From assembly GCF_023544465.1 (NCBI RefSeq), contig NZ_JALPVL010000003.1, positions 1 to 64,000 on the forward strand: a DNA stretch of 64,000 nt, given 5' to 3'. The DNA comes from Paractinoplanes maris (GTDB taxonomy: Bacteria; Actinomycetota; Actinomycetes; Mycobacteriales; Micromonosporaceae). Numbering within the stretch: position 1 is the stretch's first letter; every line of letters begins with the position of its first letter. The translations under genes were made by a program, and so were the position numbers. Under the pieces are notes generated by a model. That model saw only the letters and a list, made by a program, of their open reading frames with translations. It did not search any database and had not been told where the DNA came from. Shown here in pieces: positions 52,117-60,387 of the stretch.

Positions 52117-53540
52117 CAGCGGGTGAACTTCGTGACGGTGGAGTCCTGGGCCACCTGGTCGGCTGCCTTCTGGATGCGGTTCGCCCAGTCGGCCGGGCTG
52201 AGCCGCTTGTTCACCAGCTCACCGGTCGCGTCGTCGACGGCCTTGGCGAGGGGCGCGTACCACGTACGGAATCGATAGGTGAACGTGTCGCGGCCGGCCG
52301 CCGTGACCGCGTCGCGCACCGAGCCCAGCCCCGACGTCAGGGTGAGCCCGTCGGTGGCCCCGGTCACCGACGGCAGCGTGCTGTTGGCCTTGGCGAAGGC
52401 CGTGGCCGACTCCTTCGAGAACAGGATCCGCAGGTACTCCTGGCCGCCCGCCGGGTTCTTGGCCTTGGCCGGCACCAGGAACGACTCGCTGCTGGCGGCC
52501 TGCACCGCGGTCACCGGCAGTTTGTCCGAGCCGCCGCGGGCCGGGACAGTGCCCATGACCATGTCGAAGCCGGCCGGCGCCACCCCCTTCTGCTCGCTTT
52601 CGAGCCACGAGCCGCACGGGATGAACGCCGCCTTCTTCTGGCACCACGCGGCCTGGGCCTCGGTGTGCGACAGCGCCTCCGAGCCGCTCATCAGGAAACC
52701 CCGCCCGGCCAGCTCGGCGAACGCCGTCGCCGCCTGCACCAGCCCGTCCTGCTTCCAGGCCCCCGGCTGCAGGTTGTCGACCGCCTTGACGAGGTCGGGC
52801 CCGCCCGCCTTGGCCGCCATCGAGAGCAGCGGGTCGTTGATGTACTCCGGATATTTGCCCTGATAGGTCCAGGGGGCGACGCCGGTCTTCTTGATCTCGC
52901 CGCACAGCGTGATCATCTCGTCCCAGGTCTTCGGGTAGGCCCAGCCGCGCTCGGTGAACAGCGACTTCGAATACCAGAGTCCCCAGACCGTGTACGTGAA
53001 ATTGAGCGCGACGGTCTTGCCGGCGAACGTGCCGTCCTCGACCACGCCCGGCAGCAGCGTGTCGCGCACCTTCTTGCCGGGCTGGTCGAGGCTGGGCGCG
53101 TCCAGCAGGCCGGCCAGGTCGGACACCTGCGAGGCGCCGACGAGGGTGGCGATGTCGAGCCGGCCGGCGCCGGTGTTGTCGACGACGTCGGGCGGGTCTC
53201 CGGCGACGAAGCGGGGTTGCATCGCCTCGCCGACCTTCTGCAGGCCCTTGTGGTCGATCTTGGTCTGCGGATACTTCTGCTGATATTTGGTCTCGGCCGC
53301 CACGGCGTAGTCATCGCCGTACCCGCCCTTGAACACGACCACCTCGAGCGGGGCGTCGGCCTTGACGCCCAGCGGGTTCTCGGCGGTTTTGTCGGCGCCG
53401 GCGGCCGCCGGTGCGTCGTCGTCCTTGCCGGCCGTGACGCAACCGGCCAGGGCGGGCACGGCGATCGCCGCGGTCGCGGCCGTCTTCAGCAGTGCTCTCC
53501 GGGTGGGGTACGGTCTGACCTGGGATTCAGGGTTCATCAC
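52116..53540 (-). CDS. ngcE: Sugar-binding lipoprotein, NgcE-type (GlcNAc/diacetylchitobiose)
   Basis: 474 residues. A Tat-like signal (TRRALLKTAATAAIAVPAL, lipobox LAGC) is followed by a type-I binding protein similar to NgcE of Streptomyces (EVVVFKGGYGDDYAVAAETK, GDPPDVVDNTGAGRLDI, TVWGLWYSKSLF). In S. olivaceoviridis NgcE binds N-acetylglucosamine and chitobiose. Neighbouring SIS-domain, RpiR and sugar kinase genes fit amino-sugar uptake. The start is GTG at 53540 or ATG at 53537. Confidence 0.82.
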   Translation of the reverse strand: MMNPESQVRPYPTRRALLKTAATAAIAVPALAGCVTAGKDDDAPAAAGADKTAENPLGVKADAPLEVVVFKGGYGDDYAVAAETKYQQKYPQTKIDHKGLQKVGEAMQPRFVAGDPPDVVDNTGAGRLDIATLVGASQVSDLAGLLDAPSLDQPGKKVRDTLLPGVVEDGTFAGKTVALNFTYTVWGLWYSKSLFTERGWAYPKTWDEMITLCGEIKKTGVAPWTYQGKYPEYINDPLLSMAAKAGGPDLVKAVDNLQPGAWKQDGLVQAATAFAELAGRGFLMSGSEALSHTEAQAAWCQKKAAFIPCGSWLESEQKGVAPAGFDMVMGTVPARGGSDKLPVTAVQAASSESFLVPAKAKNPAGGQEYLRILFSKESATAFAKANSTLPSVTGATDGLTLTSGLGSVRDAVTAAGRDTFTYRFRTWYAPLAKAVDDATGELVNKRLSPADWANRIQKAADQVAQDSTVTKFTR

Positions 53541-53551
53541 GGGCTCTCTTC

Positions 53552-54304
53552 CTATGCGGTGCGCCGGATGCGCCCGGCGTACCGCGCCTCGATCTCTGCG
53601 TTGTGTTCCTTGCCGCCGGGCACGTTGTCCGACAGGTAGACGGGCGGGGTGACCCCCGCCGCGAGCAGGCGGGCGACGACCTCGGTGACGATCTGCTGGG
53701 CCAGCAGCGCCGCGGTGATCGACGAGACGGCACCGACTGCTCCCCCGCCGGGCAGCGGGATCGAGGCGTCGCCGTACGGGGCGCCGTTGTCCAGCACCAC
53801 GTCGGCGATGTCGCCGAGCTTGCGCCCGCTGGGGTGCCGCGACGTCACGCCGGCCGAGTGCTCGGCCGAGGTGATCGCGACGAGTTTGTGGCCGCGCTCC
53901 TTGACCAGCAGCGCCATCTCGACGACGGCGCCGTTGATGCCGGAGTTGGAGGCGATCACGAAGACGTCGTCGGGCTTGATCGGCGCCAGTTCGTAGAGCC
54001 GGTGGGCGATCGCGGGTTGACGTTCGACGGTGGGGTCGACCAGCGCCTCGAGCGGCTCGCCGCCGTAGAGGACGATGTCGCGCAGGGCGATCCGGTTGGT
54101 GGGCACCAGCCCTCCGGCGCGCCCGGCGATCTCCATGGCCAGGGCCTCGGAGTGCCCGCAGCCGAAGGCCTGGATCACTCCCCCGTTGCGCAGGGCCTCG
54201 GCGAGCAGGTCGGCGGCCTGCTGTTTCTGCTCGTGCTGACCGCCGCCGACACGGTCGACGGCTTTCTTCACGACGTCCAGGTAGTCGTTGCTGGTAACGC
54301 TCAC
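53552..54304 (-). CDS. SIS-domain sugar-phosphate protein
   Basis: 250 residues with a SIS fold: GGVIQAFGCGHSEALAMEIA and VFVIASNSGINGAVVEMAL (the sugar-phosphate-binding serines). It belongs to the group of SIS proteins next to amino-sugar uptake systems (N-acetylmuramic acid-6-P etherase/GlcNAc-6-P-related). It probably acts on an imported amino-sugar phosphate; the reaction is not proven. GTG at 54304 overlaps the RpiR stop, and the next gene follows after 11 bases. Confidence 0.75.
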   Translation of the reverse strand: MSVTSNDYLDVVKKAVDRVGGGQHEQKQQAADLLAEALRNGGVIQAFGCGHSEALAMEIAGRAGGLVPTNRIALRDIVLYGGEPLEALVDPTVERQPAIAHRLYELAPIKPDDVFVIASNSGINGAVVEMALLVKERGHKLVAITSAEHSAGVTSRHPSGRKLGDIADVVLDNGAPYGDASIPLPGGGAVGAVSSITAALLAQQIVTEVVARLLAAGVTPPVYLSDNVPGGKEHNAEIEARYAGRIRRTA

Positions 54305-55236
54305 GGCTGTCCTTTCGGGCGCCCGCGTTTGCGGGACGGGATCTTCTCGGGCAGTCGGTGGGCGTCGACCGCGCGCACGGTCAGTTCCAGCGCCTCGGCC
54401 GTCCGCTCGTAGGTGCGCTGCGCGACCGCGACGTAGATCAGGTCGAGGACCAGCAGCTGCGAGTGCAGCGCGGAGAGCGCGGCCAGCCGGAACGTCGTCT
54501 CCTGCACCGCGGTGGTGAAGACGACGTCGGCCACCTCGGCCAGCGGTGACCGCCCGTAACTGGTGACGGCGACGGTCAGCGCACCGTGATCGGCCGCCTC
54601 AGCCAGGGTCTCGATGACTTCCCGCGTACGGCCGGAGTGGCTCAGGCCGATGGCCACGTCCCCCGGCAGCAGCAGCGCGGCGTTGGTCAGCGCGGTGTGC
54701 GAGTCGGTGCGGTGCCAGACGGGCACCCGGATGCGCTCGAGCCGGAACGCCATCTCGCGGGCGGCCGTGCCACTCGAGCCCAGCCCGAAGATCTCCACCC
54801 GCTTGGCCCCGGCGATGGCCACGGCCACCTGCTCGACGGCGGCCACGTCGAGGCCGGCCGCCGTGTCCTGGATGGCCCGGGTGTCGGCCGCGGTGACCAC
54901 GCCGAGCACGTCGGTCAGCGGGTCACCGGGCGCGATGTCGCCGCTGATGTCGGTGTCCCACCGGGCCTGCTCGGCCCGGCCGGTCTCGGTGGCGATGGCG
55001 ACGCGCAGGTTGGCGTAGCCCTTGAATCCCAGCGTGCGGCTGAACCGGGTCACGGTCGCCGTCGAGGTGCCCGACCGCTCGGCCAGGTCGACGATGCTGG
55101 CGTGGGCCGCGGTCTCCGGGTCGGCCAGGATCGTCTCGGCGATGCGCGCCAGGGCCTCGGGCATCTGAGGCCCCTCGATGCGCAGACGGCCGAGCAGGCC
55201 TCCACTCTCACCGGTCACGTCGGACATCCTTTTCAT
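54301..55236 (-). CDS. MurR/RpiR-family transcriptional regulator
   Basis: 311 residues from ATG 55236 (or 308 from 55227): N-terminal RpiR helix-turn-helix (VDLAERSGTSTATVTRFSRT, GFKGYANLRVAIA) and a C-terminal SIS domain (EIFGLGSSGTAAREMAFRL, AIGLSHSGRTREV) that senses a phosphosugar. The operon order RpiR - SIS - NgcEFG points to control of amino-sugar uptake. A 9-bp-arm palindrome lies over its own promoter and start, so autoregulation is likely. Confidence 0.83.
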   Translation of the reverse strand: MKRMSDVTGESGGLLGRLRIEGPQMPEALARIAETILADPETAAHASIVDLAERSGTSTATVTRFSRTLGFKGYANLRVAIATETGRAEQARWDTDISGDIAPGDPLTDVLGVVTAADTRAIQDTAAGLDVAAVEQVAVAIAGAKRVEIFGLGSSGTAAREMAFRLERIRVPVWHRTDSHTALTNAALLLPGDVAIGLSHSGRTREVIETLAEAADHGALTVAVTSYGRSPLAEVADVVFTTAVQETTFRLAALSALHSQLLVLDLIYVAVAQRTYERTAEALELTVRAVDAHRLPEKIPSRKRGRPKGQP

Positions 55237-55258
55237 CGATTGCTGTTGCCGATGAAAA
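55230..55258. promoter_or_regulatory. RpiR operator
   Basis: TTTTCATCG and CGATGAAAA are perfect 9-bp arms around an 11-base spacer. It lies directly over the -10 element of the RpiR operon promoter and covers the proposed start codon, the usual layout for autorepression; the divergent kinase gene starts 56 bases away and may share it. Confidence 0.7.
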
Positions 55259-55284
55259 TTACGACCGTCGACGCCTCTAGTCAA
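55256..55284 (-). promoter_or_regulatory. Promoter of the RpiR-SIS-ngcEFG operon
   Basis: On the minus strand TTGACT (55284-55279), a 17-base spacer and TAATTT (55261-55256) match the -35/-10 consensus of housekeeping sigma factors. The expected start site falls near 55249, inside the operator, leaving a leader of about 13 bases before ATG 55236. Confidence 0.65.
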
Positions 55285-55313
55285 TAACTGTTTCCTATGT
55301 TTCGATCCCTTCC

Positions 55314-56183
55314 ATGGATCTGGTGGTGGGTGTGGACGCCGGGGGCACGTCGACCCGGGCCGTCGTGACCACGCTCGACGGCCGCCCGCTGGGCCGCGGC
55401 TCGGCCGGCCCGGGCAACCCGTTGACGGTCGGCTTCGAGGCCGCCGCCGACGCGATGGGCAGCGCGCTGCGCGATGCGCTCGGGTCGCTGCCACCGGCCC
55501 GGGTCGCGCGCGGCGTGCTGGGCATCGCCGGGACGAGCTGCCTGACCGCCTATGACGGGCCGGCGTACACGAAGATCTGGAACGTTCTAGGCCTGAGGTG
55601 CCCGATGGTGGTCGTCGGTGACGTGGTGACCGCCTTCGCCGCCGGCAGCTCCTCGCCGTCGGGGGCCGTCCTGATCGCCGGCACCGGCGCCATCGCGGCC
55701 CAGGTGTCCGGGGAATCGGTCGTGCGCACGGTGGACGGCAACGGCTGGCTGCTCGGCGACTGCGGCTCCGGCCGGTGGATCGGCTTGGCGGCACTGCGAT
55801 CCGCTGTCAGCCAGTGGTCCACGCCTTTCGCCGCCGCGATAGCCGGCCAGGTCGGCGCCCCGTCGGCCGATGCCCTGGTGGCGTGGGCGCAACGTCTGCC
55901 GTTCGCCGAGATCGACGCCCTGACGCCGCTGGTGTGCTCGCTCGCCCGAGACGCCGACCCCGTGGCCCGCCCGATCATCTCGGCCGCCGCGGCAGCATTA
56001 GTCCACTCGCTCGACGAGCTTCACACCGACGGCCCGATCGTGCTGGCCGGCAGTCTGCTGTCCCAGGACACACCCGTACGCGACGAGGTGCACACGATCC
56101 TGCAAGCCCGCCACATCAAAACAACCACGGGCGCCGACCCCGCCGCCGGAGCCGCCCGCCTGGCCGCCCGATCCCTCTGCTGA
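55314..56183 (+). CDS. BadF/BadG-type sugar kinase (N-acetylglucosamine kinase-like)
   Basis: 289 residues with the ASKHA fold: phosphate-1 VVGVDAGGTSTRAVV (residues ~4-18), phosphate-2 VLIAGTGAIAAQ and GDCGSGRWIG, adenosine motif IVLAGSLLSQD. The BadF/BcrA group contains eukaryotic-like N-acetylglucosamine kinases. Divergent from the RpiR operon, it would phosphorylate imported GlcNAc after hydrolysis. One leucine codon is TTA (55998-56000), rare in this DNA. Confidence 0.8.
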   Translation: MDLVVGVDAGGTSTRAVVTTLDGRPLGRGSAGPGNPLTVGFEAAADAMGSALRDALGSLPPARVARGVLGIAGTSCLTAYDGPAYTKIWNVLGLRCPMVVVGDVVTAFAAGSSSPSGAVLIAGTGAIAAQVSGESVVRTVDGNGWLLGDCGSGRWIGLAALRSAVSQWSTPFAAAIAGQVGAPSADALVAWAQRLPFAEIDALTPLVCSLARDADPVARPIISAAAAALVHSLDELHTDGPIVLAGSLLSQDTPVRDEVHTILQARHIKTTTGADPAAGAARLAARSLC

Positions 56184-56618
56184 TCCCCGGGTCTGCCACG
56201 TCAGGCAATCCCACGTCAGCGCGTTCGAGAGCCCGCACGAGCTCGTCTGCTCATCCGCCAAGCGCGTTCGCGCGCTTCCTCGTTGCGGTTGAGCTCATCC
56301 CGAACGAACGAACGAGCGAGCGAATGAACGAGGGAGCGAGCGGGCCGACACGCGGACACGTGGACGCGCGCGGGAGCGGGCAAGCGCAAGAGCGGGCGGG
56401 CAAGCAGACACACACGGGAGCGGTAAACGGACGGGCGCACAAACCCGCGAGCGGCAAAACGGACGGGCGCACACGCGCGAGCGGCAAAACGGACGGGCGC
56501 ACACACGCGCGAGCGGCGAATGGACGGGCGGACGGGTGACGGACCAACGCAGGAGCACAGCTAGCGCAGCATGGCGGCCCGGCGACGGGTGGTCGCCGGG
56601 CCGCGAGGCGGGTGTGCG
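56184..56618. repeat. Gene-free, repeat-rich stretch
   Basis: Between the kinase and the trypsin-like protease genes. It holds a tetranucleotide-type tract (GAAC/GAGC units, 56302-56343) and four copies of a ~30-base unit with core GCGAGCGGCAAAACGGACGG (56416-56535). No coding frame of normal composition is present; all frames give arginine/cysteine- or alanine-rich translations created by the repeats. Confidence 0.75.
56416..56535. repeat. 30-bp tandem repeat, four copies
   Basis: Copies at about 56416-56444, 56445-56474, 56475-56504 and 56505-56535; the two inner copies are nearly identical (GCGAGCGGCAAAACGGACGG plus GCGCACAC) while outer ones have several changes. There are no unique spacers, so this is not a CRISPR array. 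Confidence 0.75.
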
Positions 56619-57353
56619 TCAGGCGGGCAGGCCGCCGACCTGGGTGTTGACCCAGGCGCGGATGGACGGGAGGTCGCCGTAGATGGAGGGGGCGGTGGCG
56701 CAGGTCGAGCTGTTGTTGCCGGCCCGGCTGGTGACGCCGATCAGGTTCCAGCGGCCGCTGACCGAGCGCACCTGCGGGCCGCCCGAGTCGCCGTAGCAGG
56801 CGCCGGCGTTGCCGCCGGTGTTGTTCGTGCAGATCTCGTACGCCGCGTCGATGCCGCCGCAGCGGCTGTCGGTCACGATCGACGTGTCGAGCTGGTGAGC
56901 GATCGTCGGCGACGAGCCGCACCCGCGCGGCGCACAGGTCTGGCCCCACCCGATGATGCGGGTGGCGGTGCCGACCGCCCCCGAGGCGGTCGGAATCGGC
57001 GCCGGGGCGTAGCTGACCGACGAGGCCAGCTCGAACAGCTTCACGTCGATGCGTGGGTGGCTGACCGCCCGCCGCACCGAGACGACGGTCCCGCCGCTGG
57101 TGCGGTTGACGCTGCCGACCCGCACCGAGGCCGGCGTCGGGCAGTGCTTGGCGGTGACCACCCAGTTCGCCTTGATCAGCGAGCCGGTGCAGCCCGAGGT
57201 GTAGACCATGAACGAGTAGTTCTCGGTGGCCTGCTGACCGCCGACGACCGAGGGTCCGGGATCGGCGGCCGCCGCCGCGGCGGCGGCCGGGGAGAGCAGG
57301 CCCGCGGCGAGCACGCTCGCGGCGGTGAGCAGGGTCCGGGCGAGGAGGCGCAT
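56619..57353 (-). CDS. Secreted trypsin-like serine protease (S1)
   Basis: 244 residues: Ala-rich signal peptide (1-30), then mature enzyme from DPGPSVVGGQ with triad His70 (VVTAKHC), Asp103 (HPRIDVKLFEL) and Ser190 (CYGDSGGPQ). Six cysteines fit three disulfides. The activation site VVGG is close to the signal cleavage site, so the propeptide is very short. ATG at 57353 (MRLLARTLL) is used; the frame is open further but unlike protein. Confidence 0.87.
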   Translation of the reverse strand: MRLLARTLLTAASVLAAGLLSPAAAAAAAADPGPSVVGGQQATENYSFMVYTSGCTGSLIKANWVVTAKHCPTPASVRVGSVNRTSGGTVVSVRRAVSHPRIDVKLFELASSVSYAPAPIPTASGAVGTATRIIGWGQTCAPRGCGSSPTIAHQLDTSIVTDSRCGGIDAAYEICTNNTGGNAGACYGDSGGPQVRSVSGRWNLIGVTSRAGNNSSTCATAPSIYGDLPSIRAWVNTQVGGLPA

Positions 57354-57490
57354 GGGGGAACGTCCTGTCTGCCGGTAGTGGGATGACGATAGGCCGGCGG
57401 CCCGGCCACACCGTAACCGTGAATAGACACACATCGATACATGCCAGCTGGGGCCTACCACCAAGTGATGGCCTCGGCGGATGGAGTGCG

Positions 57491-58468
57491 TCAGGCTTGG
57501 GCGCGGACGCGGCGTGCTGCCGCCACCCGGTCAGCCGGAAGACCCTCGGCGGCCAGCGCCTGGTCGATCAACCCGTCTCGATACCCAGCGTGCGGAAGTG
57601 CGGGTGCCAGTGCGATCAACAGGTCGAGGTCGGTGACCGAGCCGGTCGCGCGCACCCGGAAAGCGGCGCCGGCGGCCCGGAGCGTGATGTCGTCCGGGTC
57701 GCGCTCGAGCCCCTGGCCCACCAGGTCAGCCGCGGCGCTGTAGTCGCCCTCCTCGGCCGCCAGGTCCGCAAGGTCGAGGTAAAGAGACCAGTTCGCCGGG
57801 TCCAACGCGAGCGCCCGGCGAAACGCCGCGACCGTCTGGCCTCGGTCGCCGAGGCGTCGCCAGGTTCCGGCGCGGACCACCTCGGTCATCATGACCCGCT
57901 CAACGAGGTCGGCTTGGTCGCACAGGGCGAGCGACTGGTCCGTCAGTCCGCAGACACGCAGGAGAATCGCCATGCGCGCCAGGGCTTCGGCGGCCGGTTC
58001 CCGCTCGCACACCAGGGCGACTGCTCTCAGCCATGGCCGCAGCCGCTCCCGGGCCGCCTCGCCGTCGATGTCGGGACCGTGATCAGTGATGTTCAGCGAC
58101 GCGTCGGCCAGCCCTTCAGCCGTCAGCGCGCCGAGAAAGCGCTGGTCGGCGAACCACGGTGCGGCCGCCCACGAGATCGTCGGGCGGTACCCGATCACCG
58201 AGCCGAGGAGCCGCGCGGCTCCGTCCATGTCGCCGTCCAGAAAGCAGAAGTAGGCGCCGGCCACGAACTGCCAGAGGTCCGAGGGGTCCGCGACCGCCTC
58301 CGCCACCTCGGACGGCGACCGGCGGCGCAACTCGGCGAGCCGGTCATACGGCTCGGGGGCGGCGGGATCTTCGCGGATCGCCTGCGTCAGGTAGGCGACG
58401 GCCTCACCCGGCGCGCCGCCGCAATGGGCCAGGACCTCAGCGATGGCCAGCGACGCGGACTTCTGCAT
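57491..58468 (-). CDS. TPR-repeat protein
   Basis: 325 residues with degenerate tetratricopeptide repeats (GEAVAYLTQAIREDPAAPEP, GQTVAAFRRALALDPANWSL, YSAAADLVGQGLERDPDDIT) over most of its length and no signal peptide. It ends with REVRAQA-like basic residues (RVAAARRVRAQA). Probably a cytoplasmic scaffold; function unknown. It is 38 bases from the 3' end of the LacI gene on the same strand but is not overlapped. Confidence 0.7.
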   Translation of the reverse strand: MQKSASLAIAEVLAHCGGAPGEAVAYLTQAIREDPAAPEPYDRLAELRRRSPSEVAEAVADPSDLWQFVAGAYFCFLDGDMDGAARLLGSVIGYRPTISWAAAPWFADQRFLGALTAEGLADASLNITDHGPDIDGEAARERLRPWLRAVALVCEREPAAEALARMAILLRVCGLTDQSLALCDQADLVERVMMTEVVRAGTWRRLGDRGQTVAAFRRALALDPANWSLYLDLADLAAEEGDYSAAADLVGQGLERDPDDITLRAAGAAFRVRATGSVTDLDLLIALAPALPHAGYRDGLIDQALAAEGLPADRVAAARRVRAQA

Positions 58469-58506
58469 CCCGGCAGGGTAGTCGGCGGCTGAACGTTTCG
58501 AGCACC

Positions 58507-59514
58507 CTAGCGGCGGCCCGTGCTGGCTCGGACCTCGAGGCGGTGCGGGACGACCACGCGGCGGGGGTGGGCGTTGCGGTCGGCGAGGCGGTCGGCGAGG
58601 CAGGTCAGGGCGGCTCGGGCGATGGCGGGCTTGTCGGGGGCGATGGTGGTCAGGGCCGGGTTGGCGTACCGGCCGTCCTCGATGTCGTCGAAGCCGGCCA
58701 CCGCCAGGTCACCGGGAACCCGCAGGCCACGGTCGAGAGCCACGTGCAGAGCGCCCAGCGCCAACTGGTCACTGAAGCAGAAGACGGCGTCGACCTCGGC
58801 ACCGTTGTCGAGCAGGTGGGTCATCGCGGCGGCGCCGTCGGCTCGGTGCAAGCGGTCCACCGGAATTTCGCGGGCGGGCAGGCCGGACTCGGCGAGCGCC
58901 CGGCGGTAGCCCGCGGCGCGGCGGGCGGCGGTGCCGTTGACCAGGTGAGGCTGGAGCCCGATGGCCGCTATGTGACGGCGGCCGGTTTTGATCAGGTGGT
59001 GGGTCAGGTCGGCGGCGGCCGTCTCGTTGTCCAGGGCCACGTGGTCGAGCAGGCCGCCGGCGTCCTGTTCGCCCAGCAGGACCAGGGGGGCGCTGTCGGG
59101 GCGGCGGGTCAGGTCGGCCGGCGACAGGCCCCAGGGGCTCATGATCAGGCCGTCGACGGTCTGGGCCCGTACGCCGTCGAGAAGCTCCCGCTCGCGAGCC
59201 GCGTCGCCGCCGGTCTGCTGGACGAGCAGGGTCCACGCGTACGCCTCGGCCTGGTCGGCCAGATGACCGGCCAGCTCACCGAAGTAGGGCGAGGAGATCT
59301 CGGGCAGCACCAGCGCGACCAGGCCGGAGCGGCCGCCGCGCAGATGCCGGGCGGCGGCGTTGGGCCGGTAACCCAGCTCGTCGATGACCCGCTGCACCCG
59401 CTCGCGGGTCTCGGGCGCGACCAGCGCGAAGCCGGACACCACGTTGGACACCGTGCGCACGGAGACGCCGGCACGCTCGGCGACCTGGCGGAGATTGGCA
59501 CTCACGACCCCCAT
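58507..59514 (-). CDS. LacI-family transcriptional regulator
   Basis: 335 residues: N-terminal LacI helix-turn-helix (NLRQVAERAGVSVRTVSNVV, GYRPNAAARHLR with hinge helix) and a periplasmic-binding-like effector domain. It is divergent from the phytanoyl-CoA-dioxygenase-like gene, with a 28-bp near-palindrome filling the gap, so it very probably represses that gene and itself. ATG at 59514; a GTG at 59505 (VSANLRQV) would match the usual LacI start more closely. Confidence 0.88.
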   Translation of the reverse strand: MGVVSANLRQVAERAGVSVRTVSNVVSGFALVAPETRERVQRVIDELGYRPNAAARHLRGGRSGLVALVLPEISSPYFGELAGHLADQAEAYAWTLLVQQTGGDAARERELLDGVRAQTVDGLIMSPWGLSPADLTRRPDSAPLVLLGEQDAGGLLDHVALDNETAAADLTHHLIKTGRRHIAAIGLQPHLVNGTAARRAAGYRRALAESGLPAREIPVDRLHRADGAAAMTHLLDNGAEVDAVFCFSDQLALGALHVALDRGLRVPGDLAVAGFDDIEDGRYANPALTTIAPDKPAIARAALTCLADRLADRNAHPRRVVVPHRLEVRASTGRR

Positions 59515-59521
59515 CCTAGGG

Positions 59522-59549
59522 GTTGCGACGTTGCATGCAACGTTGCAAC
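59522..59549. promoter_or_regulatory. LacI-type operator, 28-bp near-palindrome
   Basis: Arms GTTGCGACGTTGCA and TGCAACGTTGCAAC match in 13 of 14 positions; the central CGTTGCATGCAACG is perfect and has the CG-centred form of LacI operators. It occupies nearly the entire gap between divergent start codons (59514 and 59550). Confidence 0.8.
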
Positions 59550-60380
59550 ATGAAGTTCATGACGACCTTCCTCCCGGACGCCGAGACTGCCCGTTCCGCC
59601 ATCTACACCGACGGCATCACCGCGCTGAAGGGCGCTTTCAGCCCCGAGTGGGCCGACGCGATGCGCGAGGACATCGAGGTCGCGTTCGCCGAGGCCATCG
59701 ACCGGCCGGGCGGCGCGGTCGGCCGCGGCCCCAAGCGCTACTACGTCGAGATCCACCCCGAGCAGCTGCGCGGCTTCACCGACCTGGTGACCCACCCGTG
59801 GCTGGTCGCCGTGTGCACGGCGGTGCTCGGCCCGCGATACGAGATCGTCGAGCTCGGCTTCGACATCCCGTTCGCCGGCGCGGTCAACCAGCCGTGGCAC
59901 CGTGACTTCCCGATGCCCGCGGTCACCCGCGAGCAGGGCCGGCTCGACTCGCTCGCCTTCAACCTGACCGGCGTCGACACCACCGACGACATGGGCCCGT
60001 TCGAGATCGCCCCCGGCACCCAGTTCGACGACTCCCCCGAGTTCGGCCACGACATGTTCCCGCCGAAGACCCACTACGCCCGCTACAACGAGCTCGCCGT
60101 GCGTAAATATCCGCAGCGTGGCGACATGTCGGCCCGGTCGGCGCTGACCATCCACCGCGGCACGGCCAACCGGTCCGAGCTGTCGCGCCCCGTCCTGGTG
60201 CTCGGCGTCGACGCGCCCGACGCCACCAACGGTGACAAGCACGCCATGGCCGTGACCCGCGGCTACTGGGAGACGCTCCCCCAGCTGGTCAAGGACCACC
60301 TGCACTGCCCGGTCGTCGACACCCTGACCCCGATCACCCAGAAGCACACCATCGAGGGCCTGGTCATGGGCGACGCCTGA
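59550..60380 (+). CDS. Phytanoyl-CoA dioxygenase (PhyH)-like non-heme iron oxygenase
   Basis: 276 residues from ATG 59550 (ATG 59559 also possible). The iron site is WHRDF (His117, Asp119) and His202 in TIHRGTANRS, where the Arg binds 2-oxoglutarate. Conserved FNLTGVDTTDDMGPFEIAPG lies between. PhyH-like enzymes hydroxylate many substrates, including fatty-acyl and natural products. The LacI repressor next to it suggests induction by a small sugar-like or other ligand. Confidence 0.82.
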   Translation: MKFMTTFLPDAETARSAIYTDGITALKGAFSPEWADAMREDIEVAFAEAIDRPGGAVGRGPKRYYVEIHPEQLRGFTDLVTHPWLVAVCTAVLGPRYEIVELGFDIPFAGAVNQPWHRDFPMPAVTREQGRLDSLAFNLTGVDTTDDMGPFEIAPGTQFDDSPEFGHDMFPPKTHYARYNELAVRKYPQRGDMSARSALTIHRGTANRSELSRPVLVLGVDAPDATNGDKHAMAVTRGYWETLPQLVKDHLHCPVVDTLTPITQKHTIEGLVMGDA

Positions 60381-60387
60381 ACGGTCC

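Noticed and set aside
56416..56535. CRISPR-like array
   Set aside because: Units are directly adjacent with no unique spacers, are graded in similarity, and no cas genes are present.
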